From contig NZ_LSSW01000010.1 of NCBI RefSeq assembly GCF_001567565.1, forward strand, positions 1 through 38,515: DNA of 38,515 nt. The letters are read 5' to 3'. The notes beneath the pieces were generated by a model. It saw only the letters and a list, made by a program, of their open reading frames with translations. It was not told where the DNA came from and ran no database searches. Below, one piece after another: positions 17,003 through 25,000 of this stretch. Within the stretch, counting starts at the first letter, position 1, and each line of letters opens with the position of its first letter. A program made the translations under genes and the position numbers. This stretch comes from Ectopseudomonas composti. GTDB lineage: Bacteria; Pseudomonadota; Gammaproteobacteria; Pseudomonadales; Pseudomonadaceae.

Positions 17003-17034
17003 GGTTATAAGAAACAAATAAAAAGATATTTTTC
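17003..17034 (+). promoter_or_regulatory. AT-rich regulatory region upstream of sbp
   Basis: GGTTATAAGAAACAAATAAA and the following AAGATATTTTTC tract stand out in otherwise GC-rich DNA about 80-110 bases before sbp. GGTTATAA is shared with the lsfA upstream region. A CysB-type activation site is the likely role by gene context; this is inference. Confidence 0.45.
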
Positions 17035-17111
17035 AGCTATATGATTTTTCTGCAGAATCGCGCCATCAAATAGCCTGCCTGCAGGTTTCTCATTCGATAA
17101 GGACGCCTTAG

Positions 17112-18128
17112 ATGCTGAAGAAGATCGTTCTGGCCACCGTGGCCAGTGCCACCCTGCTGACTGGCTCGCTGAGCCATGCTGCGGCCGACACGCCGTTCCA
17201 CAACGCTTCCTATGACATCGCCCGCGAGCTGTTCGGCGAGATCAACCCGCTGTTCGTCGAGCACTGGAAGCAGCAGAGCGGCAAGGAAGTGAAGATCATC
17301 CAGTCCTTCGCCGGCACCTCGCGCCAGGCGCAGGACATCATCCAGGGCAAGAAGGTCGACGTGGTCACCTTCAACCAGGTGACCGACGTGGACATCCTGG
17401 CCAAGCGCGGCCTGCTGCGCAAAGACTGGGCCGAGCAGTTCCCCAACAACAGCTCGCCGTACTACAGCACCACGGCCTTCCTGGTGCGTGAAGGCAACCC
17501 GAAGAACATCAAGAGCTGGGACGACCTGATTCGCGATGATGTGAAGCTGGTATTCCCCAACCCGAAAACCTCCGGCAACGCCCGTTACAGCTACCTGGGT
17601 GCCTGGCTGTTCGCCAACGAGAAATTCAACGGCGACCAGGAGAAGGTCAAGGCCTTCGTCGGCAAGCTGCTGAAGAACGTCGAGAACTTCCCCACCGGTG
17701 GCCGTGGCGCCACCGTGGCCTTCGCTCAGAACGGCCAGGGCGATGTGCTGCTGACCTTCGAATCGGAGGTGATCAACATCGCCAAGGGCGACGAGTTCAA
17801 GTCCGCCAACCTGCAGATCGTGGTGCCGGAAGTCAGCGTGCTGGCCGAGTTCCCGGTGGCCATCGTCGACAAGGTGGCCGACGAGCGCGGCACCCGCGAG
17901 CAGGCCAAGGCCTTCCTCGACTTCCAGTACAGCAAGGACATCCAGCAACTGCTGACCCGCTACAACTACCGTGTGCACAACCCGGAAGTGGTCGAGGCGA
18001 CCAAGGCCCAGTTCGCTCCGGTGCGCCTGATCAACCCGACCGAGGTGCTGGGTAGCTGGGACGAGATCACCGCCAAGCATTTCGACAACGGTGGTATTCT
18101 TGACCAACTCTTGGCAGAGGGCCGCTGA
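17112..18128 (+). CDS. sbp: Periplasmic sulfate-binding protein Sbp
   Basis: This 338-residue protein has a signal peptide (about residues 1-25, KKIVLATVASATLLTGSLSHAA). It binds sulfate for the CysTW permease. Family motifs include NASYDIARELFGEINPLF, QSFAGTSRQAQDIIQGKKVD and the C-terminal LGSWDEITAKHFDNGGILDQ. It contains no cysteine and no methionine after the start, the known sulfur-free composition of such proteins. AAGGA at 17098-17102 precedes the ATG. A strong hairpin separates it from cysT. Confidence 0.96.
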   Translation: MLKKIVLATVASATLLTGSLSHAAADTPFHNASYDIARELFGEINPLFVEHWKQQSGKEVKIIQSFAGTSRQAQDIIQGKKVDVVTFNQVTDVDILAKRGLLRKDWAEQFPNNSSPYYSTTAFLVREGNPKNIKSWDDLIRDDVKLVFPNPKTSGNARYSYLGAWLFANEKFNGDQEKVKAFVGKLLKNVENFPTGGRGATVAFAQNGQGDVLLTFESEVINIAKGDEFKSANLQIVVPEVSVLAEFPVAIVDKVADERGTREQAKAFLDFQYSKDIQQLLTRYNYRVHNPEVVEATKAQFAPVRLINPTEVLGSWDEITAKHFDNGGILDQLLAEGR

Positions 18129-18158
18129 TACTCGTCCTCGATAGCCGATTTTCAGGTT

Positions 18159-18185
18159 AGTTGGCCGCCTTATTGGCGGCCAACT
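18159..18185 (+). terminator. Perfect hairpin between sbp and cysT
   Basis: AGTTGGCCGCC (18159-18169), loop TTATT and GGCGGCCAACT (18175-18185) form an 11-base perfect stem. No clear U-run follows, so it may be a leaky terminator or 3' stabiliser. Either would make sbp more abundant than cysTW, as expected for a binding protein relative to its permeases. Confidence 0.7.
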
Positions 18186-18209
18186 GCATTTGTAGAGCCG
18201 AGCTTTTTC

Positions 18210-19049
18210 GTGAGTAAACCGACGCTGTTCTTCTTGCAGACCCCGCTGCTGCCTGGCTTCGGCCTGAGCTTCGGCGTCAGCGTGCTGTACCTGTCCCTGG
18301 TGATCCTGCTGCCGCTGTCGGCGCTGTTGCTGTACGTCAGCGACATGACCTGGGCACAGTACTGGTTCGCCATCAGCGATCCGCGCGTGGTACAGACCTA
18401 CAAGGTGACGATCTCGGCGGCGTTCTACTCGACCCTGGCGGTGCTGGTGCTGGGCCTGCTGCTGGCCTGGATCATCACCCGCTACGACTTCCCCGGCCGG
18501 CGCATCGTCGATGCCCTGGTCGACCTGCCGTTCGCCCTGCCGACTTCGGTAGCCGGCCTGACCCTCGCCGCGCTGCTGGTGCCCAATGGCTGGATCGGTC
18601 AGTGGCTGGGCTTCAAGGTGGCCTACGCCTATGCCGGTATCGTGGTGGCGATGGTGTTCACCAGCATTCCCTTCGTGGTGCGTACCGTGCAGCCGGTGCT
18701 GCAGGATCTCGGCTCGGAATACGAGGAGGCCGCGCGCACCCTGGGCGCCAGTCGGGTGCAGACCTTTCGCAAGGTGATCCTGCCGACCCTGGCGCCGGCA
18801 CTGGTCACCGGCGGTTCGCAGGCTTTCATCCGCAGCCTCGGTGAATTCGGCGCGGTGATCATGATCGCCGGCAACATCCCCTACAAGACGGAGGTCAGCT
18901 CGCTGATGATTTTCGTCCGTCTGCAGGAATTCAATTACCCGGCGGCGGCAGCCATCGCTTCGGTGATCCTGCTCGCGTCGCTGACGCTTCTGTTCCTCCT
19001 GCAGGTCGTGCAGGGGCGTCTGTTCGCATGGCAACGGCAAGGTCGATGA
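18210..19049 (+). CDS. cysT: Sulfate ABC transporter permease CysT
   Basis: This 279-residue inner-membrane permease of the sulfate/thiosulfate importer has about six to seven helices. The EAA loop reads EEAARTLGASRVQTFRKVILP, followed by GEFGAVIMIAGNIPYKTEVSSLMI, which is typical of CysT. The start is a GTG at 18210 with only a weak GAG upstream, so low translation is likely. It overlaps cysW at the 3' end. Confidence 0.94.
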   Translation: MSKPTLFFLQTPLLPGFGLSFGVSVLYLSLVILLPLSALLLYVSDMTWAQYWFAISDPRVVQTYKVTISAAFYSTLAVLVLGLLLAWIITRYDFPGRRIVDALVDLPFALPTSVAGLTLAALLVPNGWIGQWLGFKVAYAYAGIVVAMVFTSIPFVVRTVQPVLQDLGSEYEEAARTLGASRVQTFRKVILPTLAPALVTGGSQAFIRSLGEFGAVIMIAGNIPYKTEVSSLMIFVRLQEFNYPAAAAIASVILLASLTLLFLLQVVQGRLFAWQRQGR

Positions 19050-19873
19050 AAAAGCCCCAGGATTGGCGCCAGTGGGCGCTGGTAGTACTCGGACTGATGG
19101 TGGTGGCGCTGATTCTGCTGGTGCCGCTGGCGCTGATCTTCACCAAGGCCCTGGCCGGCGGGCTCGAGCTGCTGTGGAGCAACCTCGGCGAGGACTACAT
19201 GCTCCACGCCATCGGCCTGACCCTGCTGGTGGCCGCGATCACGGTGCCGTTGAACCTGTGCTTCGGTATCTGCCTGGCCTGGTGCGTGACCCACTACGAT
19301 TTTCGCGGGCGCAAGCTGCTGACCACGCTGATCGACATTCCCTATGCGGTGTCGCCGGTGGTCGCCGGCCTCTGCTACCTGGTGGTGTACGGCCTGGAAA
19401 GCTTCATCGGCCGCTGGTTCTACGATAACGGCATGCAACTGATGTTCGCCTGGCCGGGCATCGTCATGGTCACGGTGTTCGTCACTGCGCCCTACGTGGC
19501 GCGCATCCTGATTCCGGTGATGCAGACCCAGGGTCAGGACGAGGAAACCGCTGCCATGTGCCTGGGCGCCAGCGGCTGGCAGATCTTCCGCCGCATCAGT
19601 CTGCCGAAGATCAAATGGGCATTGCTCTACGGCGTGGTGGTGACCAACGCCCGCGCGGTGGGCGAGTTCGGCGCGGTGTCGGTGGTGTCCGGCACCATCA
19701 TCAACCAGACCCTGACCCTGCCGCTTCTGGTCGACCAGCTCAACAACGACTACAAGCCCGCCGCAGCCTTCACCGCTGCCGGCCTGCTGGCCTGCATGGC
19801 GCTGCTCACGCTGTTCCTCAAGACCTTCATGGAGTGGCGTCAGCGCCGCCTGATGCAGCGCGCCGAGGCCTGA
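19028..19873 (+). CDS. cysW: Sulfate ABC transporter permease CysW
   Basis: This 281-residue permease is the partner of CysT, with FDVPYAV-like DIPYAVSPVVAGLCYLVVYG, EETAAMCLGASGWQIFRRIS (EAA loop) and GEFGAVSVVSGTIINQTLTL. Two starts are possible: ATG at 19028 (AGGGG 11 bases upstream) or ATG at 19046, which forms an ATGA overlap with the cysT stop. I list the longer form. The ATP-binding gene cysA, which normally follows, is absent: after the stop come REP repeats and convergent genes. Confidence 0.93.
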   Translation: MATARSMKKPQDWRQWALVVLGLMVVALILLVPLALIFTKALAGGLELLWSNLGEDYMLHAIGLTLLVAAITVPLNLCFGICLAWCVTHYDFRGRKLLTTLIDIPYAVSPVVAGLCYLVVYGLESFIGRWFYDNGMQLMFAWPGIVMVTVFVTAPYVARILIPVMQTQGQDEETAAMCLGASGWQIFRRISLPKIKWALLYGVVVTNARAVGEFGAVSVVSGTIINQTLTLPLLVDQLNNDYKPAAAFTAAGLLACMALLTLFLKTFMEWRQRRLMQRAEA

Positions 19874-19920
19874 TCGGTGTGGCATAGGCGGTCGACACTC
19901 CGCTATAGCCTTGATGACCT

Positions 19921-19982
19921 ATCGCGGCTGAAGCCGCTCCTACGGAGCGTGGTGCTGGCGTAGGAGCGGCTTCAGCCGCGAT
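19921..19982. repeat. Inverted REP pair at cysW / GGDEF gene junction
   Basis: ATCGCGGCTGAAGCCGCTCCTAC (19921-19943) and its inverted copy starting GTAGGAGCGG at 19960 and ending at 19982 lie between the convergent cysW and diguanylate cyclase genes. The second copy runs into the last codons of the minus-strand gene, whose stop is at 19972-19974. Confidence 0.88.
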
Positions 19983-21654
19983 GTTCTTCCGACGCCGCTA
20001 TCTGCACCTGATTGCGCCCGCCATGCTTGGCGGCGTATAGCGCCTTGTCCGCGCGCTCACGCAGCTGCTCGGCGTCGCTGTTGACGTCGGTGCCGGCTAT
20101 GCCGGCGCTGAGCGTGGAGGAAAATTCTTTGCCATCGGCAATAAAGCGCAGCTCGGCGAAACGCTGGCGAATCTCGTCGACGATCAGCAGTGCCTGCTCT
20201 GGCGTGCAGTCCGGCAATACGGCGAGAAATTCCTCCCCGCCGTAACGGCCAAGGCTGTCGATACGACGCAGGCGCTGGCGCAGCAGGTTGGCCAGGGCAC
20301 GGATGACGTTGTCGCCTGCAGCGTGGCCGTGTTCGTCGTTGACCTGCTTGAAGTGGTCGATATCCAGCATCACCACGCTGGCGCGGGCGCCGCTGCGCAG
20401 GGCGCGCTCCAGTTCGGTGACCACCTGTTCCTTGATGTCGGCGTGCTTGAGCAGGCCAGTGAGGCTGTCACGCGCCAGGGCGTTGGACAGCAGGCGGGCA
20501 CGTTGCGCGCGGGAGAACACGGTGGCCACCAGCGCGTTGTCGGAGATCGGCTTGGTGACGAAGTCGTCGCCGGCCTTGATCAGCGCATTCATCTGCTTGC
20601 CGATATCGGTTTCCGCCGACAGGTAGATGATCGGGATGCGCAGCCAGTCGTCATTGCAGCGAATGATCTGCGCCAGCTCGGGGCCGGTGCAGTCCGGCAT
20701 GTTGACGTCGAGCAGTACCACCTCAGGGTTGAAGTCGCGCAGGTGGGCGAAGATCTGCGCCGGTTCGCTGAGTATTTCCACCAGCATGCCGGCATCGCGC
20801 AGCACCAGGCTGTAGCGGCTGGCCAGGTCCTGGTCGTCGTCGGCGATGAGGACCCGATAGGGCTCACCGCTTTGCTGCGCGAAGCAGCGCTCGAGACGAC
20901 TTTCCAGCTGGGGAATGTCCACCGGTTTGCTGAACAGGCCCATGGCTCCGGCGCGCACGGCGTGCAGTTGGGTGGTGAAATCGTCTTGCTGATCGGTAAG
21001 CACCAGCAGCGGCAGCGGTTCGTCCAGGCGGTCGCGCAACTGGTGCGCGTAATCCAGGCCGTCACTGGCTGCGCCGGGCAGTTTCGCGTCGATGATCAGT
21101 GCATCGGGCAACTGCTGCTGCAGCGCAGCGTCCAGTCCATCGATAGAGTTGAAGTGTTCGGCGCGGTAGCCGAAGTTGTTCAGCGTCTGGCGCATGTTTT
21201 CGCCAACCGCCGTTTCGCCTTCGAGGATGTAGATGGTGCGGCTGCCGTCTTCCTGGCGCGGCGCCTTGCGCGCGTTGTCCGCCGCCTCGCTGGTGGTGCC
21301 GGTGCTGATCGGTTGTTCGCCGAATGCCTGCAGGGCAGCGACGAATTCATTCAGGTTCTGCTGCTGGCGTAGCAGGCGTTCCATCCAGCGCTCGGCATGC
21401 TGCTCCAGCTCGCGCGCCTGCTGGCCAAGCGGGCTGAAGCCGAAGGTGCCGGCGCTGCCAGCCAGACGGTGCAGTTGATGACGCAGATTCTGCAACAGGC
21501 GTTTGCGCTCAGCGTCATCGGCTTCCAGCAGTCGTCCGGCCAGTTGCGCCAGTTGCGGCAGCTCCTGGCTCAGGCGCTCGCTGAATTGCTGGCCAAGCTG
21601 TTGCAGGTGTTGCTGCAGCGCCTGGGGCACGCCATTGCCTTCAGGTTTATCCAT
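19972..21654 (-). CDS. Hpt-REC-REC-GGDEF diguanylate cyclase
   Basis: This 560-residue soluble signalling protein has four parts. An Hpt-like domain (about 1-115) has phosphoacceptor His62 in HRLAGSAGTFGF. REC1 (about 135-255) has LIIDAKLPG and SKPVD, but ILEGETA where the acidic pair should be, so it may be degenerate. REC2 (about 260-380) has ADDDQD, LLDVNMPDCTG and TKP. The GGDEF domain (about 400-550) has an intact GGEEF at 472-476 and RxxD inhibitory site (RRID) five residues before it. It should make cyclic-di-GMP under phosphorelay control. ATG 21654 overlaps the stop of the upstream receiver gene by eight bases; an upstream ATG at 21690 is less likely. The last residues are encoded in a REP copy. 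Confidence 0.9.
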   Translation of the reverse strand: MDKPEGNGVPQALQQHLQQLGQQFSERLSQELPQLAQLAGRLLEADDAERKRLLQNLRHQLHRLAGSAGTFGFSPLGQQARELEQHAERWMERLLRQQQNLNEFVAALQAFGEQPISTGTTSEAADNARKAPRQEDGSRTIYILEGETAVGENMRQTLNNFGYRAEHFNSIDGLDAALQQQLPDALIIDAKLPGAASDGLDYAHQLRDRLDEPLPLLVLTDQQDDFTTQLHAVRAGAMGLFSKPVDIPQLESRLERCFAQQSGEPYRVLIADDDQDLASRYSLVLRDAGMLVEILSEPAQIFAHLRDFNPEVVLLDVNMPDCTGPELAQIIRCNDDWLRIPIIYLSAETDIGKQMNALIKAGDDFVTKPISDNALVATVFSRAQRARLLSNALARDSLTGLLKHADIKEQVVTELERALRSGARASVVMLDIDHFKQVNDEHGHAAGDNVIRALANLLRQRLRRIDSLGRYGGEEFLAVLPDCTPEQALLIVDEIRQRFAELRFIADGKEFSSTLSAGIAGTDVNSDAEQLRERADKALYAAKHGGRNQVQIAASEEHRG

Positions 21655-22033
21655 AACGCTGGTTCCAGATCTGTCGCACCTGGGCAGCAAGCTGCATGGG
21701 GTCGAACGGTTTGATGATCACGCCATGGGCCCCAAGGCTGTGGTAGTGGGCGACTTCGTCGGGCTGCACCTTGGCCGTCATGAACGCCACCGGAATGCGC
21801 GTGGTGTCGACCAACTGGCCCAGCAGCTCCAGGGTCTTGGGCCCATCCATGCCGGGCATCATGACGTCGAGCAGGATGAAGTCGGGGGCGAAGCCCTGCA
21901 CCTGGTCGAGGGCGTCCTGGCCGCTGGCGCAGCTGAGCACCTGAAAGCCGCCGACGGCCTCCAGGGCGACCTTGGCCACGGCCTGGATCGAAGGATCGTC
22001 CTCGACGTGCAGGATGCGCTTGAGTTCAGGCAT
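21647..22033 (-). CDS. Single-domain CheY-like response regulator
   Basis: This 128-residue protein consists of a receiver domain only: acidic pair E11/D12/D13, phosphoacceptor D56 (FILLDVMMPGMDG), Thr in AFMTAKV and the lysine in IIKPFDP. It has no output domain and would work as a phosphate shuttle or by binding a partner. It lies between the multi-PAS kinase and the Hpt-REC-REC-GGDEF protein and is translationally coupled to the latter. The likely path is kinase to this receiver to Hpt, which is inference from order. Confidence 0.92.
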   Translation of the reverse strand: MPELKRILHVEDDPSIQAVAKVALEAVGGFQVLSCASGQDALDQVQGFAPDFILLDVMMPGMDGPKTLELLGQLVDTTRIPVAFMTAKVQPDEVAHYHSLGAHGVIIKPFDPMQLAAQVRQIWNQRYG

Positions 22034-22098
22034 GACGGTCTCCCCGGCCGTTGGCTGCTATGTGCAGTGTGGTACAGCTTTGTAGCCTTGGGCAGGGC

Positions 22099-25000
22099 TC
22101 ATGTCTCGTTATCCTCGACGCGCGGCAGTTCGAACCAGAAGGTCGCGCCCTGTCCGGGCATCGAGTCGAAGCCGATACGACCGTGCATGCGCTCGATGAT
22201 TTCCTTGCAGATCGCCAAACCGAGGCCGGTGCCGCCTTTCTGCCGGGTGTCACCGGAGTCGGCCTGGGAGAACTTGGCGAAGATGCGTGAATGGAACGTC
22301 GCGGGTATCCCCGGACCCTGATCGCGCACGCTGACGCGCAGCATGTCGCCCGCTGGTTCCAGGCTGACCTGGACCACGGCCCCCGGTGGTGAGAACTTGG
22401 CGGCATTGGACAGCAGGTTGGCCAGCACCTGAGCCAGGCGCTGTGCATCGACGCGCACCTCGGCGTCCTGCTCTGCATGCAGTTCGAGGCGTACCTGATG
22501 CTGGTCGGCGTAAGGCTGATTGTGCAGCAGTGCCAGTTCCAGCAGCGGTTTGAGTGGCCTGAGCTGGAGGTCGAAGTGCATCTTGCCGGCGACCAGCTTT
22601 TCCATGTCCAGCAGGTCGTTGATCAGCTCGCTGAGACGCTGGCTGTTGGCTTCGGCGATGCTCAGCATGTGCGCCATGGCCTGTGGTACGGCGCCGAGCG
22701 CGCCGCCGTTGATCAGGCCCAGCGAGCCGGCGATGGCGGTCAGCGGCGTGCGCAGTTCGTGGCTGACGGTGGAGACGAACTCGTTCTTCATCTGCTCGAT
22801 GCGCTTGCGTTCGGCGATGTCGCGGATCACCGCGATGAAGCGCACCTGGCCCTGGTGGCTGATCCGAGAGATCGCCAGCTCCATGGGAAACGTCTCGCCA
22901 TCCTGGCGTAGGCCGTCCATTTCACGAATCTGATCGCTGGCGTGCCCCTGCCGTAACGTGCCGGTGGCCATGCCCGGAATCAACGTGGCGATGCTCTGGC
23001 CGGCGACTTCGGCCTGGCTGTAGGCAAAGATGCGTTCGGCCGCGTGGTTGAAGGTTTCGATATGGCCCTGGTCGTCGAGGGTGACGATGGCATCGAGGAC
23101 GTTGTCGAGCAGGGTGCGCAGGTAATGTTCGCGTTCGCGAATCGCGCGTTCGGCGGCAACCCGGTCGCTGAAGTCCTGGATCTGCGCGACCAGGTGCACC
23201 GGCTGGCCCTGGGCGTTGCGCACCAGCGCGCTGCTGAGCAGGGCCCAGAGCACCTGGCCCTGTTTGTCCAGATAGCGCTTTTCCATCTGATAGGCGTTGA
23301 TCCGCCCGGCCAGCAGGTCCTCGACGTTATGCAGGTCGGCGTCGAGATCGTCCGGGTGGGTGATGCTCTGGAAGTCGAGGGCGAGCATTTCTTCGCGGCT
23401 GTAGCCGAGCATGCGGCATAGCTCGTCGTTGACCTCCAGCCAGCGTCCGTCGATGGCCACCAGTGCCATGCCCTGTGGCGCGGTGGCGAACGCGCTGCTG
23501 AACAGCTGCTGGCTCAGACGCAGGTCATCTTCCATGACCTTGCGTTCGCTGATGTCCCAGATGAAACCATCGAGCCAGACCAGCTGACCCTTGGCGTCAT
23601 ATTCGCCACGGCCTTTCTCGCGCACCCATACGCTGTGCCCGTCGGCGTGACGCAGGCGGTAGGTCAGCTCGATGACTTCCTGGCGGGCGATGCTGTCGTT
23701 GGCGCGGTAGGTGAGCGGCAGGTCGTCGGGGTGAATGATGCTGGAAAAGCTGCGTACGCGATTGTCGATGAAGTCGCTGGCCGGGTAACCGGCCAGGCTG
23801 AAAATTTCGTCGCTGATGTAGCGCATGCTCCAGTTTTTGTCGTTGCTGCAGCGATAGACCACGCCGGGCAGGTTGGCGACCAGGCCGCGAAAGCGCGTCT
23901 CGCTCTGCTGCAGGGCACGGGTGGCCTGTTGCAGGGCACTGATGTCGCTGGCGATGCAGAGAAAGCCGGTGATCTGCCCGCTGGCATCGAAAATGGCGTT
24001 GGTGGTGAGGTTGACCAGGCTTTGACTGCCGTCCTTGTGCAGATATGTCCACTGGCGGGTTTCCGGCTCGCCTCCCCTGACGTTGTGATTGAAAACCTCG
24101 ATGCCTTCCACCGGCCTGCCGGCGCTCTGGCTGAGTTCGCGGGCGCGTGCCTCGAGCTCGCTGGGCAGGTGGAAGCAGGTCGGTGTCTGCCGGCCCACGA
24201 CTTCCTCGCTGAGATAGCCGAGCAGGCGCTCGGCGCCGGAGTTGAAGAGGGTGATCAGGCCGTCCTGATCGGTGGCGATGATCGACACGCCGGTGGCCGA
24301 GTCGAGCACGGTCTGCAGGAAGGCGCGTGCCTCGATCACCGCGTCCTCGCGCTCGCGCGCCTCGCTGATGTCGGTATGGGTGCCATACATCAGCAGCGGC
24401 CGGCCGTGCTCGTCGCGCCTGGACAGGCGGCCTCGCACCTGTATCCACAGCCAGCGCCCGTCACGGTGCTGCATGCGGACCTGCCGGTCGTAGAACGCCA
24501 CTTCGCCGGCGAAATGCCGATGCAGCAAGTGTTCGCTGGTGGCGAGGTCATCGGGGTGACAGAAGCGCTTCCAGGTCTCCACGCTCGTCGGTTGCAGTTC
24601 TTCGAGCCGATAGCCGAGCATCTGCGCCCAGCGCTCGTTGAAGACCGTGGCAGCGCTTTGCACGTTCCACTCCCAGGTGCCGACGTCGGTGCCTTCGATG
24701 ATGCTGGCCAGGCGCTCCAGTAACGTCTGGCGCGACTGCTCCTGCTGTTCGCGCTCCAGTATCGCGCCGACCCAGCGGGCGAACAGGCGGAGGAACTCGC
24801 GCTCGTTTTCATCGAACTGGCTGTTGCGTGGCTGCCGGTCACAGAAGGCCAGGGTGCCGATGCGTCGCCCACCTACCCAGATGGCGCTGCCGATATAGCT
24901 TTCCAGGGCGAAGCGTTCGTAGCAGGGGTGTTCACGGTAGGTCGAGGTGCCCATGCGCTCTATGCTCAGCACATCTTCCTGGGCAAAGGCCAGGCTGCAG

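Noticed and set aside
17037..19040. 667-codon minus-strand open frame
   Set aside because: Antisense to sbp and cysT with Gln/His/Arg-rich composition; a shadow frame.
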